A stretch of DNA of 45,699 bases from Symbiodinium natans (GCA_905221605.1 CAJNDS010000583.1:64001-109699), one strand, 5' to 3'; counted from the first letter of the stretch, positions 1-11,040 are shown. Translations and numbers: made by a program. The notes: a model not told the origin generated them from the letters alone.

Positions 1-3000
1 CTGTCTGTGGTCGCCAATCATGACATCAAGTGCATGCTTGATGTGCGCCAGAATGGTGTTGGAACCAGGCGTGCCCAATTGCTGGGCTTCATCTCGGAGG
101 AGCAACTCAACATCCTTTAGACGGTTAATGAGCTGCGAGTAGGGAAAGCTAAGCCTTGCCACAATCGTACCATGTGTCGTGGCTACAAGTAGCCCCCGGT
201 ACAAATCGTGCACATCAAAAGGGAGCTTATGTGTGTCCTTCTCCTTGTTACCCGGTATGCGAACGATGCGGCTGCGAACAAATTCATTGCTAGCAGTCGT
301 GAGCCTATCAACCGCTTCGACATAGGCCCGAACCGATTCATTGCCATGAGCGGTGTACAGGGTGAGCCGGCTCGTCAGGCACGCAAGGAGTACTCCTAGA
401 AACGCGCAGGATCGTGTCTTCCCGCTGCCGGGCGCACCCGTTATGAATACAGAAGTACGATTAGCGGCCAGGCCGTACGAGCACGCTCCCAGCAGCGCTG
501 CCAGGTGTCCGTCCGCCCCCCAAAAGGTATCACAGAGGCACGTAAGGAAGGCGGGACCAACCGCGAGCGCAAAGATGCTGGCTCGAGTCCTCGGATCGTG
601 CTCGTTGCTCAACGAGTCATGGGACAGGCGTAGACACTCCGCATGCCACAGCGCAGGAGTCCGGGCGTCCTCTTGGCCGGGCAGCGGAGAGTCAGGCAGC
701 GTAGCTAACACGCCACTCAGCAGCGTTGGCGTCCATTCTTTGCGATAGGATTGTTCCTCCGCAAGCCAAAGGTTGAGGAAGCTTTGCAAGGGGTTGGAAG
801 CCCCCGGACCCGCAGTAAGCGATGCCTGCGCAGCTTGCGTTTCGTGCTTGCCTCTGAAGACTTGGCAGACCTCCGGGTGAATGAGCTGTGCCCATGTGTC
901 GTGCCAGTTCCCTTTCACCACTAGCCCGATAAGGAGGACAAGCACTAAATCTGTGAGAAAGCCCGGCAACCACAGTGGCTGCCGGATGGCATCAAGAGGC
1001 GAGTCTTCTAGCGGAACGCCCAATGCAACATGCTGCCTTTCCCTAGGCATGTGTAACAGAGCATCCCAAAGCGGGGTAGAGGCTCCTCCGGGCAGAACCT
1101 CAAGCTGGCTGACTCTCGGCAGTGAGGGTCGTTGCGCGAATTGGTTGTGCTGTTCATCAGTCAAGAGCAGGGCAATGGTTATATTGACTGGCTGCATGGC
1201 CTTACTTTCTCCAGGGCCGGTGAAAAGCTTCTTCGGGGCAAGGAGCTCTATAAACATGCCTGGGTAGGCCACATCCCCCTTGTCTTCTCTCAAGGTAACC
1301 AGCAAAGCAGTGCCCTTGGCCGGCACTTTACCAGCGACAGCAAACCACTTTTTAGCCCAGTCAGGGACATCCGCCAACTCCGGTGTAAGGAGCATGACCG
1401 ATGCCCTTGGGTAAACTCGATGGAGAAGGCAGATTGGCCATGTATGCGTGCCGGGCTTTATCGCCACAGGGGTGGCGGCCCGCTTGACCGCAGCTTGCTC
1501 TGGGTAGTGATACTGTTCCGAGGGCTCCTCCTCGATTTCTGCTTCCGAGGCCATGGCTAGAAACTGATAACCCAGCATGTCAACCAGGCGCTCTAACGAC
1601 AGGTGGGGGAGCCACATACCCAAAACTAGTTTCATCGTGGGACCAAGTTCATGATACGGGGGCGGCAAATCAGCCAGATGCGGCTTGGCATCCGTCAGGA
1701 GGACTTGGGTACAGTCAGCACGGAGACTTGCAATGCTCCGGTTCTCAGCGGAAGGTATCCGGAGAAAAGCCTCCATATCGGGGCGTCTGATTTGCCGTCC
1801 CAGCACGGAGTTGATGAAAGTTTTAGACTTATCCGAAAGCTGGACAGAGCCACACGCAACCCCCATCAAACCTGCTCGCACTGTGCGATCCATCCGGGGG
1901 TCGGCCAAGCCGCAAATCTTTTTAGTCAATTCCTTATGCACATAATCCCCCGGCGTGAGCTGGAATAGCTCTTCACTGTGGACAAAGTGACCATAAGAGT
2001 GTCCACCACTGCCAAGTGACTCAGGTCCAGTGAAGTAGTAGAGACGCGCTCCCGCGCCAATCGCTTGCGTCCTTGCTGCCTGGCTGGGCCGGAAGATACA
2101 AAGCTGGTCGCTCTCATGATGGACAAGACTAACAGCGTGCCGCAATTCCGAACCCAGGATATATTGCAGCATGGCCCGTGGCATGGCAACGCCGCCCAAA
2201 CGTGCCTTGATGTGGACAAAATCGCCCTTGCAGTCAGGAAGCTTTTGGCGCTCATGCCAAGCGATAGCCACAGCAGCGCCCGTATACGACCCAGCAGAGA
2301 AACCCGTAACGCACAGTTTGCACTCGCCAGCTCTACCCGCGGCGAGGCCCACATGCAGAGCGGTCAGCGCAGCAGTATGTGGCATGTGCAAGTGAGCCAG
2401 GGCAGGGCACATTGTCAGGGAGGCTTCTACCGAGCTGATTCTAGCACGAACCGCCGCTGGCAGACCGCATCCTTCGACCTGAGGGTACAGAGCACGTGCC
2501 CATAGCTGGGCGGCTTGGGGCAGGAGCAACAATGCATGTGCGGCATTACCGCTGGTCGAAAGCAACAACGGGCGTTGTGTGTCCTCATATCGGACCTTTT
2601 GGCCCTGGTTGTCCCGGACTGTTTCCATTTCTAAGCCAGTGAGTGCATAGGAATTGGCTGTGTGAATGATGCTACCCGACACAGTGGGGGGCGTATTCTC
2701 GGCCTTCCCATTCATCCCGCTAATGAAGAGCGACCGACATTCCCCTGAGGGGGTTAGGTGAGGCTTTGGAGGCGGGTACTGGTAGGCAGGAAAGGCAAAG
2801 GCGGCCAGGGCTTGTTGCACACGCATGGCTCGTCCATCATCCCAGTATTGACTGAGGCCCAACGGCGTGACCTTTATGTCTGCGGCGAAGAGAGGCCACG
2901 GCAGATCCGCCTGGGCCAGCCAAGCATGCGCAGCGGCAGCAAGAAGAGCAAGCGGCCCAGTTGGGGTATTGGGTCGACTGCGCCATTTCGGGGTGGCCCT

Positions 3001-3453
3001 GCAGGAAGATAGGGCATCTTTCTTCCAAAACATGAGGACCCCAGGGAAGAGCTGGAGCCGCACTGGTCCACTGCCCTTTTTCCCAACAGAGGCCCACAGA
3101 GGGACGGTGTCCCCGTTGCCCCAGACCGACTCGGGTAGAGTAGGCAGCCGTACCACACTCCCCCACTGCGGCAAGATGTTTTTGCCTTTGGCACCATATC
3201 CATGCACAAAAGGAGGGGGTATAACCTCGGCGTATCGGTTCGCCATGAATAAGTCAGGACCAGGTAGGATTGCCAAACGGGAGTGCGAGCCGCCGTAACC
3301 CATGAGCAAGGGGAGAAATCCCTGTTCATATGGGCCTTGTCCCCATGTTTTGACCCCTCTGACCTGCCTGACTGGGGAGGCGCCAAACTGGATGTCTGGC
3401 TCTGGCCGGCCAGCAGTAAGGTCGGCCGTTTTCCACGCAACCTCATGTATGTA
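1..3453 (-). CDS. Large protein with alpha/beta-hydrolase-like region and SF1 helicase (C-terminus beyond left edge)
   Basis: This is an uninterrupted reading frame of 1151 codons on the minus strand, the longest open stretch outside repeats; it continues past position 1. Counting from the codon at 3453-3451, residues 1006-1013 read GAPGSGKT (Walker A), residues 1121-1125 read DEAQQ (motif II) and 1147-1151 read GDHRQ (motif III). This order and spacing fits a superfamily 1 helicase of the UPF1/senataxin type. Further N-terminal, GFSAGS around residue 386 looks like a nucleophile elbow; HHESD (D about 449) and GGHSYGHF (H about 485/489) could complete a Ser-Asp-His triad, so I infer an alpha/beta-hydrolase-like domain. 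A hydrophobic stretch lies near residues 832-848. No start codon is assigned: the frame is preceded by an in-frame TGA at 3456-3454 and coding-like sequence continues upstream of it. The helicase call is firm; the hydrolase call is tentative. Confidence 0.72.
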
Positions 3454-4770
3454 TCATCCTAAAAGTGCCCACGCAAACACAAAGTCAGAGTGCTTGTGAG
3501 CAGTGGTTCCGGCAAGAGGGGTGTTGCGTAGACATTGCCGATAATGGATCTGGTCCAACGGCACCTGCTCATGCATACCAGGCAATGGAGTGGGCACTTC
3601 ACTGGGCATGATGACTAGCTGCAGGGCTCGGCTCAACGCAGTACCAATTGAGGTCACCGCACACGTTGCCAGGGATGCAGAAGCGAGGGGGCCGGGGATG
3701 TTTGCCGTCCGGAGCATTCGGGTAGAAGAGGACCAATCCCCCATTTGCTTCGAGCTGGTCCTCGGACGCACAAACCATGCCAATTGAGTTTGGCGATCGG
3801 GCCCCACACGGTATGGACCCGTCCGGCGAGCAACTCCACGGCGAGGCTGGAAGCGAGCCACAGGGCTGTGTCTCGTCCGTCTCGACTTCCATACTGCCCA
3901 GTGACTCCGTCGAGAGGGTATTGGGCAGTAGATCGAGGACTGCAAACCTTCGCAGCTCTTCTGCCTCCCACCTGGCAGTGAACAAGGTGTCATGGTCAAG
4001 CAACATCAAGACCACCCCTGGCGCAAGGACTCTGAGGACTGCCAGAATTTCGGGCCCCGCCCACGTAAAGTGCACAGAAGCTAGCCCCGCTTCCTTGGTG
4101 TTAACCAAGATGGGAAACCACCTCTCCTTAAACGGGCCTTCCCACTGCATGCGTGCTACCAAATGCCGGACAAAGTAGGGGAAGTGCGGAATAGACAAGA
4201 AGCAGCGACTATCCGTGACTAAGAGCAGGACATGGGCTCCTGCGGACTCAGCAGCCCGGAGCTGTGGAAGTAGGCAGCCGAGTAATGCATTGTAGTCAAT
4301 CTCTGGGTGGAGACCTTGCGGCTCAGGCGGTTCGCCGCCGCAAGGACCTGTGGACCTGGGTGGCTAGGGACCTGCCAAGGTGGCAGGTTGGCTGCAACTG
4401 GCGCGGGAGGTGGCCTCCCATGTGGAATTCGCGGCTCGATCCTACTGACCTCACTCACTGGGTATTCTCCAACACGTGGAGGAATCGGCGGTATGGGAGG
4501 GCGAGGACTATTATCCGGCCAGCAGACCCTAGGTGGATTAGGTGATGGAGTTTGCCAGGGCCCGGGAGACAGGGCTGACTCCGCTCCTTGTTCGGTGACA
4601 ACACTCGCCCAAGGGGGAAGGTCTATCGCGTCACCAGGCACAGCACTGTGCGTGGACACCGCTCGCCCCATGAGGGCACTGCTATGCGGCATGATGCCGA
4701 TGCCTGGCCTCCATGCATGCAGGAGAAAACAGCGAACCGTGGGTTGCCGGTAGCGGTCACTCAGGAAGGC
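3454..4770 (-). pseudogene. Upstream part of the helicase mosaic protein, broken by frame changes; glycosyltransferase-like stretch and Pro-rich linker
   Basis: Coding-like sequence continues upstream of the helicase frame but moves between frames. From 3454 to about 3690 it is in the helicase frame, separated from it only by the TGA. From about 3690 to 4340 a second frame reads a hydrophobic strand ending in LDHDT near 3990 and EANGGLVLFYP near 3740. An Asp-x-Asp after a hydrophobic strand and a later N-x-G-hydrophobic strand are typical of GT-A glycosyltransferases, so that is my weak guess. From about 4340 to 4770 a third frame is proline-rich and has the character of a linker. The changes may be introns or indels; I could not find splice sites that restore phase, so decay or assembly error is as likely. 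Confidence 0.4.
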
Positions 4771-5353
4771 CTATGATCGGAATATCCTTCACGTTGAACC
4801 TCCAATATAACGTCTCTGCTGCCAGCGGATGCTTTTCCAAGAAGCTGGAGAAACCCCCATCGTCACGCTTCCTGGTGTCGCCCAGCACGGGGTGCATCTC
4901 CCGTAGGCACGCGGGCTTGTCGACCAATGTCTTCGTGGGAGTGAATCTCAATATTAGTGCTGTAGGCTGAACGTTATCCACGTATAGCCCAATTTGACCG
5001 TCCTTATTCTTCATCCTCGGATACTTCTGGTCATCCGGCCTATATAATGCGAACATTGGCGCAACGCTCCATCCATCCCCGATGGGTGTAAAGCAGGTGT
5101 GTCGACTCGCAACCTTATAATATCCAAACCACACGGTACCTTGTTGCTGGCGCACGTACATTTTCTTCGCATGTTCCTCAACACAGGCATGCTTATCATA
5201 TATGCTTGCCGTCGACATAATCGACCATAAAGACTCGAGAGCCGTACCGTGGAACAGCCATGCTGGGATTCCCGACTCAATATACTCATCTCTCAGCTTG
5301 TCTCCGACCTGGCTGAATTTTGGCGTGGTCGTACCTATGGGAATCCATATCAT
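4757..5353 (-). CDS. 198-codon ORF with an HGT motif, possibly ADP-ribosyltransferase-like
   Basis: This ORF reads as genuine protein throughout and ends at 4757 in the same gene direction as the helicase. Residues 33-37 are LFHGT, followed by a helix-like stretch (ALESLWSIM). The order 'hydrophobic-HG[TS]...' resembles the first strand of ADP-ribosyltransferase/PARP and KptA folds, and a later GDGWSVAPMFALYRP (residues 92-106) could be a second core strand. I see no certain catalytic glutamate. The ATG used lies after a decayed stretch, so the real N-terminus is probably further upstream and this is likely one domain of the same mosaic protein. Its base composition is visibly more AT-rich than the helicase part. 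Alternatives are an unrelated dinoflagellate-specific domain. The ORF is certain; its function is not. Confidence 0.45.
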   Translation of the reverse strand: MIWIPIGTTTPKFSQVGDKLRDEYIESGIPAWLFHGTALESLWSIMSTASIYDKHACVEEHAKKMYVRQQQGTVWFGYYKVASRHTCFTPIGDGWSVAPMFALYRPDDQKYPRMKNKDGQIGLYVDNVQPTALILRFTPTKTLVDKPACLREMHPVLGDTRKRDDGGFSSFLEKHPLAAETLYWRFNVKDIPIIGLPE

Positions 5354-5413
5354 CCTCTCATCGTCTCGGCATCCTACGTTTCAGTAAACACTGGCTCGTC
5401 CATCAGCTCTGCA

Positions 5414-5918
5414 CTATCCCAATTCAACAAGTGCAGACGTCGGCGCAGCAGTTTGCCACGCCATAACGTCCAAATATTTCGTTATCTGCGCCATGGCGGC
5501 CTGCTTCTTCACTCCGTCCTCCATATTCTGTATCTCTTCATGCTCACGCGGATCAAGATCAAAGAATCCGTCTTGATATACATAGACCACCTCTCTGGCC
5601 AGGTCCATAAACCTGATATCGGGGGTATCCTCCACGCATTGCTGTATCCTCTCCTCGCACGACGAGTGGGACCTTGCCACAATCGTAGCTATGCGCGACG
5701 GAGGAATCGCACATACCAACGGTCGGGTAACACACCATGCCATCATCTGCTTCAGCGCTCCTCAGGGTCCTGGTCGGTTCCTTAAGAACACCCGCGGCCA
5801 CCAAGTTCTCTCGAGTCGGCCCGCCCCAGTATGTTCCTCTATATTCGTTCTTCTCATCATGTGGACTGGTATAATAGCCACCCGCCGATATATTTAGGGG
5901 TACTCCAACCTGGGCCAT
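5414..5918 (-). pseudogene. N-terminal coding-like segment of the minus-strand mosaic gene
   Basis: Two overlapping minus-strand frames join into one coding-like stretch. The first starts at an ATG at 5918 (MAQVGVPLNISAGGYYTSPH...) and reads to about 5730. A one-base shift gives the second frame, which continues to 5414 with acidic, helix-rich sequence (for example DPREHEEIQNMEDGVKK). Between this and the ORF beginning at 5353 there are further stops (a TAG near 5380) and another frame change. The order and direction match the downstream ART-like and helicase parts. No family is recognised. I read it as the decayed 5' part of the same gene; unrecognised short introns are the alternative. Confidence 0.35.
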
Positions 5919-6039
5919 CTCACATCCACCTTATCTTATCATCCACCTCCTGAGGTCGCTCACTTTCGAAAACTCCACGCTGCTTGTTATCTTAATCCAA
6001 TCAGCAATGGGCCTTCCTCATGTCCTTCTTCCGCTGGCT

Positions 6040-6630
6040 CCGCACCTCGGCTCTTATCTCTCTCAGACTTCGCAGCCAATCTTAGGCTGCGCATAGACAG
6101 AGGTATCTTCGACATCGCCCGTCTCCTGATCAGCTGTGGCCCGGAGCTCTATAATATTCTTCCACAGAAACACTAACTTTTGAACGCTGAACCTCTCAGC
6201 TTCAGGAGTGGCGTGTTCTTGTACGATAATCAAGATTCGACGCCTCCTCCGGGCCCCCTTCTTTATACGCGTGAAATCCTTATCATCAACAAGCACCTGT
6301 TGTATTTTGAAGTGTCTCAGCGCCGTCGCGCCATCGAGACTACCTTCCAACATAAGTTACGACTTTGGCAATCTCGATTTATCCTTGTCCGTCATCTCAA
6401 CGTACTCCACCTTTCGCTTGACTGGAGCTGGATCGCCCTATTATCCTTGGTCGAACCCTCGGGCTTGGTTCTCCTTCACACTAAATCCAAGCGCAATGTT
6501 CGGATCAGCTTTGTCCGCAATCCAGGGTACAGCGACAACATCTGTTAAGTGGCTCATTCCTGCCAGCATTTGTTTAACATCCAGTCCAAGAAGCTTGACC
6601 AATCGACTTTAACATGAGTGTTTCAAGCCT
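6040..6630 (-). pseudogene. Coding-like segment with three in-frame stops, 5' of the mosaic gene
   Basis: One minus-strand frame reads protein-like sequence from about 6625 down to 6063, including VKQMLAGMSHLTDVVAVPW and KRKVEYVEMTDKDKSRLPKS, but it contains adjacent TAA and TAG codons near 6445 and a TAA near 6358. The last part (6353-6063) is open and basic (ARRRRRILIIVQEH). Between 6062 and 5919 short coding-like pieces continue in other frames. No family is recognised. The pattern of single stops within otherwise coherent coding sequence suggests a recently decayed gene rather than random ORFs. It shares direction and AT-leaning composition with the ORF at 4757-5353. Confidence 0.33.
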
Positions 6631-6639
6631 GCAACCTTA

Positions 6640-7807
6640 GATCCCAAAGCCAAATCGTCACGGAAAATCATTTGGGCACTATGAAGGGTTCATTTGGCAC
6701 CTCTCGCCCCCACATGGCTAAGGTTCTTGGAGCGGGGGCATGGAGAAGGGTTTTTTTACGACATGGACATGAATAACATTTCTTTCAAAGATTTCTATTC
6801 TGTACAAGCATCATTCTAGCAAGGCTACAAGCTTTACAAATTGGACAGAGCTGACGGTTGATGGTCTGGCATGTTCTGTAACATGCTCAATACCCAACCC
6901 AAGCACAACTTGCAAGATGCGTCTGCACAGTTCCGCCGGGCTCACTCGGCGTCTTCACACAAAGTCACAACAAGGGCGAGATGGTGATCAGTAGCTTCTG
7001 AGAGTGGTTTAAGCGCAGGTGCAAGTACGTCTTGCGATCACACCGTATCTTGCATGTGCGCTTTTCCATGCCCATTACAAGATGGTCACAGAAGGCGGTG
7101 ATATTGGAGCGACTTAATACTTTGGTTTCCACAAAAGACGGCAAAGAAGGAATCGAGCTCAGGCGTGGCTTAACTCTAACGTTGATCCGGTGACGTCAGA
7201 TCTCAAGCCAGAACACAAACCTTTCTACTCTCTTCCATGCAGGCTGCTGCGTAATCTGCTCATTGGACGTGTAAAAAGCTGTTTAACTGAAACCTGCTTG
7301 CCACAATTTCGTCATTAAATCTTGAAGCCATAAACGCTGTGCAATGCCTTTTATCGGAAGGTAAGATGCCCTGGCCGCCAGTGTCTTCTGGATTTTTTTC
7401 GGACTTGCTTGCAAAGTGTCGCCTTAGCTGTAAGTCCAGGAAGTTTTCCAGTGTCTTTCTTGAGCACCGTAAGGTTGGCCAGTTGCTCGTTTCAAAGCCA
7501 TTCCATACCTTGGTGTTTGGAGCTGTTTTTCGTTTGGATGTAGTTGAAGGCAAAGAGTCTTGGAAGTTTGAAGGCTCACGTTTGGTTGTTGGCTGAGACC
7601 GGTGTGCGAGCATGCAAAACCAAGAAGTGTCTGGGGCTTGTAAGTCTTGAGCTGGGTTGCTTGCTGCGTTTCGGTCTTTGACGTGGCAGCTTGGTGCTTC
7701 CACTGTGGAAAAGAGCCCAAATCTAAACTTAAAACTCTGAACCTGCAGAAGGCCTTATGCGTCTAGTGCCGTTCCAAGCCACCAAAAGCTTCGCATCAAA
7801 GGCATGC
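6640..7807. other. No gene recognised
   Basis: Short ORFs occur on both strands (for example around 7260-7720), but none shows a recognisable motif, splice-site support or convincing composition. I see no internal repeats. Confidence 0.4.
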
Positions 7808-8288
7808 CAGGTATGATCTTTTTGAATTTTTTAAAGGGAGCTTAAGGGGGGGGGCTTGAATTTGAGGACGAACAAGGGGGCTTGAAGCCCCCTTCGAGAA
7901 TTATGAGCCGCAAAAACTTTTAAATTCAATTTGAAGGAAGCATCGAAGGGGCTTCAAGGGGGACTTGAGAAGGGGGGCTTCCTTGGGCTTGAGAAATAAT
8001 TCTCGAAGGGGGCTTCAAGTCCCTTCTGAAGGGTCAAATTTGATCAGTCAGAGTCTGATGTTCAAAGTCAAAGTGTTTGATTTTATACTTTTAGGCCAAA
8101 GATCACAGTGTCTTCTGCTCTCAGAAAGATCAAACTATGAGAATCAAAACTTTGACGTGTGCTGTGAAGACCTTAAAGTTTGACAACAGGAAGCGTGTAA
8201 TTCATCCGGCGCTGTTTTGAAAAGGCTAAGAATGGAAGCTCAGGTTTTAAGAACGTACTTTGCTCAAAGCAGCTGCTTTGCTTAACGC
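7808..8288 (+). repeat. Direct repeat, copy 1 (~0.48 kb)
   Basis: This begins CAGGTATGATCTTTTTG and ends GCTTTGCTTAACGC. It is near identical to 12465-12991 in the same orientation, differing by substitutions and small indels in its GGGGGCTTGA-rich middle. The first half is a mosaic of (A)GGGGGCTT(G/C)AA-type short repeats with AATTCAATTTGAA palindromes; the second half is unique-looking sequence. Confidence 0.9.
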
Positions 8289-8297
8289 CAGCCAGGC

Positions 8298-8459
8298 ATG
8301 GTCGAGGACAAGACGGAGAAGTTTGTCGCCGTTTTTGCGACCGAGAAGGGCACAAAGAGACTTGCTAACTTTGTCAAGGCCGTTGCACCTGCTGAGGGTG
8401 CTTGCACGATGACGTTTGTTGGAGCTTTTAAAAAGGGAGTTTGGAAACTTACGGGTTGA
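8298..8459 (+). CDS. 53-residue ORF or exon, unknown function
   Basis: This short frame starts ATGGTCGAGG directly after the first direct-repeat copy and ends in TGA. Its translation (MVEDKTEKFVAVFATEKG..., ending GVWKLTG) is lysine-rich, regular and more protein-like than its surroundings. A GT lies just before the stop (ACGG|GTTGAG), so it may be an exon whose intron contains the G-rich array that follows, with the exons at 11041-11370 downstream. That link is inference; the two pieces share direction and a basic character only. No family is recognised. Confidence 0.28.
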   Translation: MVEDKTEKFVAVFATEKGTKRLANFVKAVAPAEGACTMTFVGAFKKGVWKLTG

Positions 8460-8559
8460 GGGGAACTGCGCTTGTGTAACGACTTTCTGCGGTTGAGCAA
8501 AGGGTTTACGGGAACTGTGCTTGTCTTAGAGCCGTGCGAGGGTTTGGGAGACTCTGCTT

Positions 8560-10350
8560 AAGAATTTTCGCCCAGAGAGGCGGGGGGGACACTCTGCCTG
8601 TGTGGGAAGTGTCCGCACAGAGAAGCCGCGGGGTTTTGGGGGGACTCTGCTTGTATGAGAATTTTCGCCCAAAGAGGCGGGGTTTTGGGGGGGCTCTGCT
8701 TGTATGAGCATGTCCGCACAGAGAAGCAGCGGGGTTTTGGGGGGACTCTGCTTGTGTGAGAATTTTCGCCCAGAGAGGCGGGGTTTTGGGGGGGCTTTGC
8801 TTGTGTGAGACTTTTTTTGCCCAGAGTGGGCATTTCCGCACAGAGAAGCCGCGGGGGTTTTGGGGGGACTCTGCTTGTGTGAGAATTCTTGCCCAGAGAG
8901 GCGGGGTTTTGGAAAGCTCTGCTTGTGTGAGATTTTTCGCCCAGAGAGGCGAGGTTTTGGGGGGACTCTGCTTGTGTAAGAATTTTCGCCCAGAGAGGCG
9001 GTTTTGGGGGGACTTTGCTTGTGTGAAAATTTCCGCACGGAGAAGCAGCGGGGGTTTTGGGGGGACTCTGCTTGTATGAGAATTTATGCCCAGAGCGGCG
9101 GGGTTCTGGGGGGGCTCTGCTTGTATGAGAATTTTCGCCCAGAGAGGCGGGGTTTTGGGGGGGCTCTGCTTGTATGAGCAGAGAGGCGGGGTTTTGGGGG
9201 GGCTCTGCTTGTATGAGCATTTCCGCACAGAGAAGCAGCGGGGGTTTTGATGGGACTCTGCTTCTATGCCCAGAGAGGCGGGGTTTTGGGGGGACTCTGC
9301 TTGTATGAGAATTTTCGCCCAGAGAGGCGGGGTTTTGGGGGGGCTCTGCTTGTATGAGCATTTCCGCACAGAGAAGCAGCGGGGGTTTTGGGGGGACTCT
9401 GCTTGTATGAGAATTTTTGCCCAGAGAGGCGGGGTTTTGGGGGGACTCTGCTTGTGTGAGACTTTTTTTGCCCAGAGTGGGAATTTCCGCACAGAGAAGC
9501 CGCGGGGGTTTTGGGGGGACTCTGCTTGTGTGAGAATTCTTGCCCAGAGAGGCGGGGTTTTGGAAAACTCTGCTTGTGTGAGAATTTTCGCCCAGAGAGG
9601 CGGTTTGGGGGGGACTTTGCTTGTGTGAAAATTTCCGCACGGAGAAGCAGCGGGGGTTTTGGGGGGGTGGGTGGGGGGGGGGGGGGGGGGTGGGGGGGGT
9701 GGGGGGGGGGGGGACTTTGCTTGTTGTATGAGAATTTTTGCCCAGAGCGGCGGGGTTCTGGGGGGGCTCTGCTTGTCTGCGAATTTTCGCCCAGAGAGGC
9801 GGGGTTTTGGGGGGGCTCTGCTTGTATGAGCATTTCCGCACAGAGAAGCAGCGGGGGTTTTGGGGGGACTCTGCTTCTATGAGAATTTACCCCCCAAGGT
9901 GGGGTTTTGGGGGACTCTGCTTGTATGAGATTTTTCGCCCAGAGAGGCAGGAGGGGGTTTTTGGGGGGGCTCTGCTTGTATGAGCATTTCCGCACAGAGA
10001 AGCAGCGGGGGGTTTGGGGGGACTCTGCTTGTATGAGAATTTTTGCCCAGAGAGGCGGGGTTTTGGGGGGACTCTGCTTGTCTCAGACTTTTTTTTGCCC
10101 AGATGGGAATTTCCGCACAGAAAGCCGCGGGGGGTTTGGGGGGCCTTTGCTCGTGTGAGAATTCTTGCCCAGAGAGGCGGGGTTTTTGGAGGACTCTGCT
10201 TGGTGAAATTTTTGCCCAGAGAGGCTGGGTTTCGGGGGGGCTCTGCTTGTGTGAGAATTTTCGCCCAGAGAGGCGGGGTTTTGGGGGGACTTTGCTTGTG
10301 TGAAAATTTCCGCACGGAGAAGCAGCGGGGGTTTTGGGGGGACTCTGAGC
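8560..10350 (+). repeat. G-rich minisatellite, ~49-bp unit
   Basis: Imperfect tandem units read GGGGTTTTGGGGGGACTCTG then CTTGTGTGAGAATTTTCGCC and CAGAGAGGCG. A second unit type carries 'ATTTCCGCACAGAGAAGCAGCGG'-like sequence in place of the 'TTTTCGCCCAGAGAGGCGG' half, and the two alternate, giving a higher-order pattern. The G-rich strand is the plus strand. At about 9661-9713 the array collapses into an almost pure G run with single T interruptions. Long ORFs on the minus strand (repeated PPKTPPLWAK) are by-products. Confidence 0.92.
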
Positions 10351-10849
10351 AAAGCGGTTTCAGCAAACTGCGCTTGTGTGCCTCGTTTCCTGGGCTACGC
10401 GAGCCGGGCTTGGGAGAACTCTGCTTATCTGACCAAGTTCGGGAGCTAAGCAAGGGGGTGTGGGGGAACTGTGAGCTGAGCAAGAGGGTCTGGGGGAACT
10501 GTGCTCGTGTCACGCATTTCCGGACTGAACCAGAGGGTTTGGGCGGGGACTCTGCTTAAGAATTTTCGCCCAGAGAGGCGGGGTTTTGGGGGGACTTTGC
10601 TTGTGTGAAAATTTCCGCACGGAGAAGCAGCGGGGGTTTTGGGGGGACTCTGAGCAAAGCGGTTTCAGCAAACTGCGCTTGTGTGCCTCGTTTCCTGGGC
10701 TACGCGAGCCGGGCTTGGGAGAACTCTGCTTATCTGACCAAGTTCGGGAGCTAAGCAAGGGGGTGTGGGGGAACTGTGAGCTGAGCAAGAGGGTCTGGGG
10801 GAACTGTGCTCGTGTCACGCATTTCCGGACTGAACCAGAGGGTTTGGGC
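10254..10849 (+). repeat. Tandem duplication of a 305-bp unit
   Basis: Sequence at 10254-10545 is repeated almost exactly at 10559-10849 (offset 305). The unit starts with one G-rich minisatellite element (AGAATTTTCGCCCAGAGAGG) and ends CCAGAGGGTTTGGGC, so the duplication took in the edge of the array plus adjoining sequence. Confidence 0.9.
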
Positions 10850-11040
10850 TTGAAGAACCTGTGCAAAGCCGGGATGACGAATTTTCGGCACGACGGATTT
10901 CCGGATTTCCGGGGCTACGCAAAGGGGGGTTTTGGGGGCACTGTGCGCATGGGACCAATTTCCGGGGCTGACCCACGGGGTTGGGGGAACTGCGCTTGTA
11001 TGACCGGTGGCCGGGAGTTAGGCGGAGGGGGCTTGGCGAG

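Noticed and set aside
353-2505. Plus-strand ORFs of 120-150 codons opposite the helicase frame
   Set aside because: They lie antisense to a long motif-bearing frame and show no motifs of their own.
8506-9995. Long proline/lysine-rich ORFs on the minus strand and Gly-rich ORFs on the plus strand
   Set aside because: They are translations of the G-rich minisatellite; both strands are open over the same units.
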